Assembly (NCBI RefSeq): GCF_000829195.1
Contig: NZ_AP013294.1
Location: forward strand, 3,049,001-3,113,000
Source of the DNA: Bacillus sp. OxB-1
Lineage (GTDB): Bacteria > Bacillota > Bacilli > Bacillales_A > Planococcaceae
Direction of reading: 5' to 3'
DNA length: 64,000 nt
Positions within the stretch are counted from its first letter, which is position 1; each line of letters opens with the position of its first letter. Under the pieces are notes generated by a model. The model ran no database searches, was not told the origin of the DNA, and was given only the letters and a program-made list of their open reading frames with translations. The translations under genes were made by a program, and so were the position numbers. Below, piece after piece: positions 57,264 through 64,000 of the stretch.

Positions 57264-57383
57264 AGGGTCAACTCCTGGTGGGAAGCTTGGTTTATCTATT
57301 GACTAAATAAGTTAATCATACCAAATATAAATAGTTCATGTAAGTATGTTCGTCATTATAGAATAATATGAAGTTCAAATAAA

Positions 57384-57418
57384 AAAGGAAGGGAGAATCT
57401 AAAATAGATTTCTCCCCC
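57384..57418 (-). terminator. Terminator after the pilin gene
   Basis: Stem GGGGGAGAAATCT/AGATTCTCCC with a long T-rich tail on the minus strand. It lies in the AT-rich 260-base gap between pilin and pilM; the rest of the gap shows no gene. Confidence 0.8.
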
Positions 57419-57527
57419 TAAATCAAATGTGAAATACAAATTCAAAAAGGCTTTTAAGAATTAAAAAATGATCGGTTGTAATAAAATATCATAAACTAAA
57501 TGTCTTCAAAAATTGGTACGGGAAGAT

Positions 57528-57944
57528 TTAATCAAGTGCCTCTCTTCCTTGTTCAGAAAGATCACTATTTGTTTTGTCGGTTATCGCAACACTAGTGTTC
57601 CCAGCTGTTCCGCCAGCACTAATAGTATTTTCAGCATCCGCTTTATAAGTCACTGTTGCAGTCTCAAGAGAACCAACATCATTAAAAAATCCTTCGTCTA
57701 TTAAATCCTGTAATTCAACTTCGTCATTATCGGCTGGATTTTTCTCCGTAAAGTATAGATTTGCAGCTGACAAAGCATTTTGTGCATCAGCAATAAACGC
57801 TTTTTCCCTCGTGTTTTGGATGATATTCCCAATCGAAGGCACCGCAATCGCCGCAATAATCCCCAAAATTACAATAACTGCCAGTAACTCGACGAGCGTT
57901 AAACCTTTTTCATTCTTCATGCGTTTCTGCAAGAATTTTTTCAT
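57528..57944 (-). CDS. pilA: Type IV pilin, major subunit candidate
   Basis: 138 residues. The class III prepilin leader ends KNEKG, and the mature helix LTLVELLAVIVILGIIAAIA has the conserved Glu5. The C-terminal half is short, rich in Asp, Asn, Thr and Ala, without cysteines. It has its own promoter and strong ribosome site (AAGGAGGAA), and a terminator separates it from pilM, as expected for a subunit made in excess. Base composition is richer in A+T than neighbours. Confidence 0.92.
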   Translation of the reverse strand: MKKFLQKRMKNEKGLTLVELLAVIVILGIIAAIAVPSIGNIIQNTREKAFIADAQNALSAANLYFTEKNPADNDEVELQDLIDEGFFNDVGSLETATVTYKADAENTISAGGTAGNTSVAITDKTNSDLSEQGREALD

Positions 57945-57986
57945 GTGTGTTCCTCCTTAATTGTCTACTACTGCCTTTACACTACT

Positions 57987-57995
57987 ATTATACCA
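57987..57995 (-). promoter_or_regulatory. Extended -10 promoter of the pilin gene
   Basis: TGGTATAAT (hexamer at 57987-57992), about 43 bases before the pilin ATG, in the 120-base gap after pilC. The -35 is weak. Confidence 0.65.
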
Positions 57996-58066
57996 TGAAG
58001 AGGAATCTAGCAAACTAACTTTTTACTACTTTTATGTCTTTTTGACTAAATCTATCAAATGTCCTA

Positions 58067-59278
58067 TTACAGGGAATCGACGTTTTCAAACATACCGAAC
58101 ATCGGCATTAAAATTGCGAGGACAATAGTCCCGACGAGTCCTGCCAGCAGAACGATCATCATTGGCTCAATCAACGCCTTCAATCTATCTGTCGCGGCGT
58201 CGACTTCCTTCTCGTAGAAATCCGCCACTTTTGCCAACATGGAGTCCAAAGAACCAGTTTGTTCCCCGATGGCAATCATATGGGGAATTAACGGCGGAAA
58301 CGCCCAATGACCATCCATCGGCTCTGTCAACGAACCACCACGTTCTAACGACTCCCTTGACTTCGCGATGACCCGTGAAACAACTTCATTCTCCACGACC
58401 TTTTCCGCCATGGAAAGCGCCTGCAAAATCGGGACTGAGCTGGAAAACAATGAGCTCAATGTCCTTGTCATCGTTGCAAGCACCGATTTCTTCATGATGT
58501 CTCCAAAAATCGGCAGCCGCAACAAAAATGTGTCAAGCAGTAGTTTACCTTCTTTGTTGTTGCGTAAAAGGATGACACCGACCACAACAGCGATGACCAA
58601 CAGGACGAACAGATACCAATAATGAACCGCAAACTCACTTGCCTTCATGACAAATTGTGTCAACCACGGCAACTCCCCGCCGATACTATCAAACATATCA
58701 ACGAACATCGGTACAATGGTAGTCAATAGGAAGATAACAACTCCTATCGCAACGATTCCGACAACAATTGGATAAGACAGTGCCGACATGACTTTCTGTC
58801 TCGTCTGATAGGCCTTTTCAAAATGGATTGCGAGCCGATCCAGCGAGTCATCGATCGTCCCCGATATCTCGCCTGCGCGGACCATGTTGACGACTAATGG
58901 CTCGAACGCCTTTGGATGCTTGGCGAACGCATCGGACAGTGAACCACCCGCACGCAAGTCGTCCCCGACCGCCACGAGAATTTTTCGGAACGGCTTCGAT
59001 TCGACCTGTACGGACAAGATCCGGATGGCATCCACAATGGTCACACCTGCGCGTAACAGCGTCGAGAATTGGCGCAGGAACATGATAAATTGCGCCCGTT
59101 TCACCGGTTTGCCGATATGGATTTCCTTTGTCAATGTCGTCTCTGCCTGTTCCGTCAGGTTGGTGACACGGATACCCTGCTTTTTCAGTTTTTCCGTCGC
59201 TTCCCTCTTATCGGCTGCCACGATAACACCCTTGCGGATCGATCGGTAGTCCCTTCCCTCATAACGATATCGGGCCAT
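58067..59278 (-). CDS. pilC: Type IV pilus platform protein PilC (GspF family)
   Basis: Inner-membrane platform, 403 residues, with two GspF domains each ending in membrane helices (about 70-195 and 275-400; FLRQFSTLLRAGVTIVDAI and TRTLSSLFSSSVPILQAL). It starts 2 bases after pilT ends. The 404-residue type with N-terminal RYEGRD segment is that of PilC rather than the shorter ComGB. Confidence 0.95.
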   Translation of the reverse strand: MARYRYEGRDYRSIRKGVIVAADKREATEKLKKQGIRVTNLTEQAETTLTKEIHIGKPVKRAQFIMFLRQFSTLLRAGVTIVDAIRILSVQVESKPFRKILVAVGDDLRAGGSLSDAFAKHPKAFEPLVVNMVRAGEISGTIDDSLDRLAIHFEKAYQTRQKVMSALSYPIVVGIVAIGVVIFLLTTIVPMFVDMFDSIGGELPWLTQFVMKASEFAVHYWYLFVLLVIAVVVGVILLRNNKEGKLLLDTFLLRLPIFGDIMKKSVLATMTRTLSSLFSSSVPILQALSMAEKVVENEVVSRVIAKSRESLERGGSLTEPMDGHWAFPPLIPHMIAIGEQTGSLDSMLAKVADFYEKEVDAATDRLKALIEPMMIVLLAGLVGTIVLAILMPMFGMFENVDSL

Positions 59279-59280
59279 CT

Positions 59281-60318
59281 TTACTCTTCACCCTCTATAT
59301 AAGGCCTAGCGTTTTCATACGTGATGATCCCCTGATCAAGGAAGTTTTTGACGGACATCGCCATCATATGCATCCCTGCCCCTCGATTCGTCTGAATGAC
59401 GTTCGGAATCTGATGAACCTTCTCCGTACGGATCAAGTTTGCGATTGCCGGGTTCTTGATCATGATCTCGGTCGCCGCCCGTCTACCTTGTCGATCCGCT
59501 GTCGAGAATAAACGCTGGGATATGACAGCTGTCAACACGCCTGCCAATTGCACGCGAATTTGCGCTTGTTGTCCTGGCGGAAATACATCGATGATCCGGT
59601 CGATTGTCGACGCCGCGCTCCATGTATGCAGTGTCGCAAAGACGAGGTGACCAGTCTCTGCCGCGGTAATAGCTGTCGAAATCGTCTCTAAATCCCGCAT
59701 CTCCCCGACAAGTATGACATCGGGATCCTGCCGCAATGCAGCCCGCAAGCCGGCCGCGAAGGAATCAGTATCGAATCCGACTTCCCTCTGATCGATGATG
59801 GAGGCTCCGTGTTGATGGACATATTCGATCGGATCTTCCAACGTGATGATATGCCGTCGCATTGATTCATTGATATAGCGGATCATCGCAGCCAATGTTG
59901 TCGATTTCCCCGACCCGGTCGGACCCGTCACCAAAATGAGCCCTTGGCGTGTTTCGGCCAAGTTTTTTAACGTCGGCGGCATCTGCAGATCCTCGATGGT
60001 CGGAATTTGCGTAGGAATCGTACGGAACGCAAGGGAGACATTGCCCCGCTGTTGGAATGCGTTCACCCGGAACCGCGCAGCGCCTGCCACTTCATACGAA
60101 TAGTCGATTTGGCCATGCTCCTTGAACTGACTATATAATTTTCCAGGTACGGTCAATTGGGCAACGGACTCTGTGAAATTTTCATCTACCGGATTTTCTC
60201 CGTACCGTTTCAAATCACCATGCACCCGGAATATCGGTGGCACGCCGACGGTCAGATGAATATCGGACGCCTTCGCCTTGAACGCCGCTGTCAATAAGTT
60301 GTCGATCACTTGCTTCAT
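59281..60318 (-). CDS. pilT: Pilus retraction ATPase PilT
   Basis: Hexameric ATPase that depolymerises the pilus, so twitching is possible. 345 residues from ATG 60318, 8 bases after AGGGG. Walker A VTGPTGSGKSTTLA near 135, Asp and His boxes (ILVGEMRDLETI, HLVFATLHTWSAASTIDR), and the AIANLIRTEKVHQI segment that marks PilT. Presence of PilT separates this system from the ComG competence pseudopilus. Confidence 0.96.
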   Translation of the reverse strand: MKQVIDNLLTAAFKAKASDIHLTVGVPPIFRVHGDLKRYGENPVDENFTESVAQLTVPGKLYSQFKEHGQIDYSYEVAGAARFRVNAFQQRGNVSLAFRTIPTQIPTIEDLQMPPTLKNLAETRQGLILVTGPTGSGKSTTLAAMIRYINESMRRHIITLEDPIEYVHQHGASIIDQREVGFDTDSFAAGLRAALRQDPDVILVGEMRDLETISTAITAAETGHLVFATLHTWSAASTIDRIIDVFPPGQQAQIRVQLAGVLTAVISQRLFSTADRQGRRAATEIMIKNPAIANLIRTEKVHQIPNVIQTNRGAGMHMMAMSVKNFLDQGIITYENARPYIEGEE

Positions 60319-60329
60319 TGCCCTCACCC

Positions 60330-61988
60330 CTATTCAATCAACGAGACGCGAAGCACTTCTTCCGTCGTCGTGATCCCTTGCTTCACTTTAAGCAACCCGT
60401 CGTCAATCAAAAAGATCGTCTTGTTTCGGATCGCCGCATCCTTCAACTCGGCAATCGATCCGTTGTTGTTGATAATATCCCGAATCGCGTCATTGATAAC
60501 GAGCACTTCATGGATTGCAACCCGTCCCCGATACCCCGTCATATTGCAGGACGGGCAGCCTGAACCGCGCATGACCGTTTCAATCTCAAGGCCCCTTTTC
60601 GCGAAAATCTCTTTTTCCCTTGCAGTTGCAGCCATCTCTTTTCTACAATCCCGGCAGACGCGCCGGATGAGCCGCTGGGCAATTACCGCATTCAAAGAAG
60701 ACGTCACGAGGAACGGTTCGACGCCCATATCAAGCAGCCGGGTGATCGAAGCAATTGAGTCGTTCGTATGGATGGTGCTCAATACAAGATGTCCCGTCAA
60801 TGCTGCGCGGATTGCGATTTCCACTGTTTCCCGGTCCCGGATCTCCCCGACCATGACAACATCGGGATCCTGCCGTAAAATCGAGCGCAATCCGGCCGCG
60901 AATGTCAGCCCGACATTCGGATTCACTTGGATTTGATTGATTCCTTCAAGTTGGTATTCGACTGGATCTTCGACAGTGATGATATTCACTTCCTCCGTGT
61001 TCAGTCGGTTCAATGCCGCATACAATGTCGACGATTTCCCGGAACCGGTAGGACCGGAAATTAGGACAATCCCGTTCGGCTTTGTAATCTGCTCGAGGAA
61101 ACGCTCCAAATTGATCCGATTGAAACCGAGCTTCGTCAAGTCGTTCAATGAACTGCTTAAATCAAGAATCCGCATGACGATTTTCTCGCCAAACACCGTT
61201 GGCAACGTGGAAACCCGAAGATCGATCGGACGGAAATCAACTGTCGTTTTGATTCGACCATCTTGGGGAATCCGGTGCTCGGTGATGTCAAGCTTCGCCA
61301 TGATTTTAATACGGGCGCTGATCATCGCCTGCATATACTTCGGCAGGAATCGTTCATTCTTCAGCATACCGTCCACACGGAAACGGATGACAACTTGATT
61401 TTCCTGCGGATCGATATGGATGTCGCTCGCCTTTTGAGTGACTGCGGATGACATGAGCTGATTAACGAGACGAACGATCGGTGAATCCAGATCCGTAAGT
61501 TCCTCCTGAGGATCACCCGCCTCAATCGGCTGCTCGACGAACAGCTCATCGAACGCTTCTTCGTCGTAATACTTGGAGATCGTCCGTAAAATATCGTCCT
61601 TCGAGGCAATGGCCGTCTCGATTTGGAAACCCGTCGACAGGCGCAGATTGTCAACGGTAATATAGTCCATCGGATCCGCCATTGCGACGAACAATTTATC
61701 CTCTTCCGCTTTCAAAGGAACAAGAAGATTCCGTTTCGCGAATTCCTTCGGTACGACGTTGAACAACTTCGGATCAAACGGATAACGGAACAGATTGACA
61801 TGCGGGATCCCCAACTGAAACTCGAGCACCTCGATCAGCTGCTGCTCGGTAATGTACCCGCGCTGCAGGAGAAGGTCGCCGAGCTTCTGGTCACGGGGCT
61901 TTTCCGCCAAGGCGGACTGAAGCTGTTCCTCCGTGATCAAGCCGGATTCCACCAGCAGGTCCCCTAACCGTTTTCGTGTTGTCGCCAT
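60330..61988 (-). CDS. pilB: Pilus extension ATPase PilB (GspE family)
   Basis: 552 residues. An N-terminal MshEN-type domain (RLGDLLVESGLITEEQL, a fold that binds cyclic-di-GMP in some relatives) is followed by the ATPase core with ISGPTGSGKSSTLYAAL near 316, Walker B region VGEIRDRETVEIA, and a tetracysteine zinc site CRDC...CPSC near 446-485. First of pilB-pilT-pilC, with 11-base and 2-base gaps. Confidence 0.96.
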   Translation of the reverse strand: MATTRKRLGDLLVESGLITEEQLQSALAEKPRDQKLGDLLLQRGYITEQQLIEVLEFQLGIPHVNLFRYPFDPKLFNVVPKEFAKRNLLVPLKAEEDKLFVAMADPMDYITVDNLRLSTGFQIETAIASKDDILRTISKYYDEEAFDELFVEQPIEAGDPQEELTDLDSPIVRLVNQLMSSAVTQKASDIHIDPQENQVVIRFRVDGMLKNERFLPKYMQAMISARIKIMAKLDITEHRIPQDGRIKTTVDFRPIDLRVSTLPTVFGEKIVMRILDLSSSLNDLTKLGFNRINLERFLEQITKPNGIVLISGPTGSGKSSTLYAALNRLNTEEVNIITVEDPVEYQLEGINQIQVNPNVGLTFAAGLRSILRQDPDVVMVGEIRDRETVEIAIRAALTGHLVLSTIHTNDSIASITRLLDMGVEPFLVTSSLNAVIAQRLIRRVCRDCRKEMAATAREKEIFAKRGLEIETVMRGSGCPSCNMTGYRGRVAIHEVLVINDAIRDIINNNGSIAELKDAAIRNKTIFLIDDGLLKVKQGITTTEEVLRVSLIE

Positions 61989-62002
61989 CTGTCACCCACT
62001 CC

Positions 62003-63469
62003 TTATTTGATGAGATTGCCGCCTTTGTCATACCGATTTCCGTCATCTACTGGTGGGACATAAGGTTTTCCGTTCGTATGGCCGGGTTTCGTGTTTGAGT
62101 CGTTACCCGTTCCGCCGGAGGCTCCGTTTGATGTTCCATTGGTAGACCCATTCCCTGAATTCCTCTCATTAGAACCTGTGCCGCTTGTCCCGTTGCTAGA
62201 GCTTGGACCAGATCCATTAGAACTGTTGCTTGATCCATTAGTAGAACCATTCGTATCCGGTAACGGTTCGGAATTGTCAATTTCGCCACCATCACCATCT
62301 GCCCCAGTTCCGTCATTGTCCGATTGTTGTTGGAGCGGATGAACTTCGATAATCGGTACAGGAGCATAGAAATCCGATGAAACAGGCTCATCCTCTACAA
62401 CAGTGCCGTCATCCAAAACCTGACGATTGACGGTCACTTCCATTCCGTCACGCCCTTCATCCGCATGTTGCACTTGTCCAATAGGTACCGAAGCGCTATA
62501 GCGACGGACAGTACGTGGGTTGAATTTCTCCGTCTTAGCTACATACGGCTCGTATGTATATTGCAATGGAAGACTGACGAGGGCCGCACGGATTCGGTCT
62601 CCTGTAACTTCCATCTTGATACGGAACGGCGTATGATTCGGGTTCCGCATTACAAAGTCAAGACCAAGCTGTTGATTGATTGCAGCTTCAAAACCTGCCG
62701 GAACGACTGGATTCAACGCATTGCCAATATTCCGCTCCACGACGTCGAGATTTGTACGCAAAACGGCTCCGTATAAAGCGGAAGCAAGCAAAGTCAAATC
62801 TTCGTTCGTTGCAGTGACCGTTTCATCCATTTTTGCAAACTCCATAATGGAGAATGCCGTGTTGAACTCGATAGCAGTCCCGTCAATCTCGTTCGCCAGT
62901 TGTTCCAAGGCGGAAGAAAACTGAATCCCTTCAATCGCGAAAGAAGCTACCTCCGTTTCCCCAAAGGTTGAGTCGAGAAAGTCAGTGATATGTACGTTTA
63001 CTGGGACGATTCCGCTCTCCAGTTTAGATTCGATTCCCTTTGAGACCGTCTCCACATCATCATCCGTCCAGTTCAAATGGGAGAAATGCTGGTCCAAGAC
63101 AGTTCGAAGCCCTTCCTGCGATACTTCAGCAATGATTGGATTCTCTTCACCTGGAACGGCGCGGTCAACTGTCCGATCTACGTCGTATGTGATCAGCTCT
63201 GAAGGCAATTCCACTGTCGAGTCCTGGTACGTCAGTTCAGCACCGAGCTTTCCGTGCAACTCTGCAAAATCACCGGCGAGCTTGTCTTTCGCGCCATGCT
63301 CATCCAAGCCACGAACATCGAACGGGCCTATGTATGTATTTTCCTTGAATTGCTTCACGGGCGAAACAATTTTCGTGTACGCTAAAGTACCTACAGAAGA
63401 AAACCCGTAGAAGAAAACTGTCGCACCTAGCACCGCCAGAAAAGTTCTTAAAAAGGTCTTACTGTTCAT
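62003..63469 (-). CDS. VanW-like exported protein at the pilus locus
   Basis: 488 residues from ATG 63469, 7 bases after AAGGGG. A membrane anchor (LAVLGATVFFYGFSSVG) is followed by a peptidoglycan-binding-like part and a VanW-like domain near 230-315 (ASALYGAVLRTNLDVVERN ... LDFVMRNPNHTPF). The cysteine-containing GGGICQ segment of VanW is lacking. The last 90 residues are low-complexity Ser, Asn, Gly and Thr. Function is unknown; linkage to pilB suggests a wall role in pilus assembly. Confidence 0.75.
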   Translation of the reverse strand: MNSKTFLRTFLAVLGATVFFYGFSSVGTLAYTKIVSPVKQFKENTYIGPFDVRGLDEHGAKDKLAGDFAELHGKLGAELTYQDSTVELPSELITYDVDRTVDRAVPGEENPIIAEVSQEGLRTVLDQHFSHLNWTDDDVETVSKGIESKLESGIVPVNVHITDFLDSTFGETEVASFAIEGIQFSSALEQLANEIDGTAIEFNTAFSIMEFAKMDETVTATNEDLTLLASALYGAVLRTNLDVVERNIGNALNPVVPAGFEAAINQQLGLDFVMRNPNHTPFRIKMEVTGDRIRAALVSLPLQYTYEPYVAKTEKFNPRTVRRYSASVPIGQVQHADEGRDGMEVTVNRQVLDDGTVVEDEPVSSDFYAPVPIIEVHPLQQQSDNDGTGADGDGGEIDNSEPLPDTNGSTNGSSNSSNGSGPSSSNGTSGTGSNERNSGNGSTNGTSNGASGGTGNDSNTKPGHTNGKPYVPPVDDGNRYDKGGNLIK

Positions 63470-63914
63470 CCCGCTTCCCCTTCCTCTCCTGCCCTGATGA
63501 AATATCATTCTGATCCGCCGCCATCCAGCGGTCTAAATCATCTTCCAACGGAGTCAATGTGAATTCGTCATCGGCTTCACCCGATGTCGTAGCGGCCACT
63601 TCTTCCTCCACACGAATTGACTCCGTCGGCAACACGACGGCCGGCTCCTTTAATTCAGGTGACAACTCCTCCATTCCTACCCGTTCTTGGCGCTTTGCCA
63701 GCAAAACGGAGACGGCAAACACCAACCCTACCATGGCGAGGAGGGCGTAGTAGAGAGATAAGTTTTGCTGGAGGAAGATGCCGATGATGGCAATGGACAG
63801 CCCGCAGAGTGAGCTCCAAAACATAGATTTCTGAACCTTACCCTTAGCAAACAATAAGAAGAGCAAGGGAAATGTTATGACAGCAACTATTAATACAAGT
63901 GTATAATAAAGCAT
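63459..63914 (-). CDS. Predicted three-helix membrane protein, unknown
   Basis: 151 residues. Three hydrophobic helices fill about 1-75, and the rest is an acidic cytoplasmic tail ending in a KGKRDEQ basic patch. ATG 63914 is 5 bases after GGAGG. It overlaps the VanW-like gene by 11 bases and is therefore translationally linked to the pilus locus. Not recognised. The 86 bases beyond show nothing. Confidence 0.7.
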   Translation of the reverse strand: MLYYTLVLIVAVITFPLLFLLFAKGKVQKSMFWSSLCGLSIAIIGIFLQQNLSLYYALLAMVGLVFAVSVLLAKRQERVGMEELSPELKEPAVVLPTESIRVEEEVAATTSGEADDEFTLTPLEDDLDRWMAADQNDISSGQERKGKRDEQ

Positions 63915-64000
63915 TGGCTACCTCCATTTTTTATTCAATTTATTTGGAAGGTATTCAACCTCAAGGTCGGGAGTCGACCAGATTTCTTCAAACTTCGGTA

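Overview
The window reads as chromosome of a spore-forming member of the Bacillota, most likely a Planococcaceae relative such as Sporosarcina (family placement is inference from gene content and order; no 16S is present). Gene order closely follows the Bacillus subtilis alaS-recD2-mnmA-cymR ... hisS-relA-secDF-spoVB-tgt-ruvAB-safA-pheA-obgE-spo0B-rpmA-rplU-spoIVF-minCD-mreBCD-radC-maf-spoIIB-comC arc. Sporulation genes recognised are spoVB, safA, spo0B, spoIVFA, spoIVFB and probably spoIIB. Nearly every gene is on the minus strand; the exceptions are rarA, an SH3/amidase wall hydrolase, spoVB and one doubtful small frame. Base composition is close to balanced. No phage, insertion sequence or CRISPR array was seen.

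Layout on the minus strand, from low to high coordinates: 1-7.8 kb holds alaS (cut by the window edge) with its T-box leader, recD2, a TPR protein, mnmA, a cysteine desulfurase and cymR. At 7.9-15 kb are rarA (plus strand), cheV, a lipoprotein, proA and proB with a proline T-box, and tcdA; cheV, the lipoprotein and proBA are absent from this place in B. subtilis. At 15-19 kb are a 6S RNA, aspS and hisS with a T-box. At 19-30 kb are the amidase (plus), a large 20-21 bp periodic repeat array, dtd, relA, apt, recJ, lapA and secDF. At 30-37 kb are comN, spoVB (plus), a YetF-type protein, yajC, tgt, queA, ruvB and ruvA. At 37-41.5 kb are yebC, a CotS-like kinase, safA, pheA and pheB. At 41.5-47.5 kb are obgE, spo0B, a second small repeat array, the rpmA-prp-rplU ribosomal operon with an L21 leader, a broken catalase gene and spoIVFBA. 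At 47.5-54 kb are a third 21-bp repeat array, minD, minC, mreD, mreC, mreB, radC, maf and spoIIB. At 54-64 kb is a type IV pilus cluster (prepilin peptidase, pilO, pilN, pilM, major pilin, pilC, pilT, pilB) followed by a VanW-like protein and a membrane protein.

Functionally the window combines tRNA charging and modification under T-box control, sulfur transfer for tRNA thiolation (cysteine desulfurase plus MnmA), recombination and repair (RecD2, RarA, RecJ, RuvAB, RadC), stringent response, protein export, division and shape, sporulation signalling, and a twitching-type pilus. The signals least explained by known genes are three intergenic arrays with a 20-21 bp period (two sequence families), a catalase reading frame interrupted by two in-frame TAG codons, and a hisS-aspS T-box whose best-aligned specifier reads AAC.
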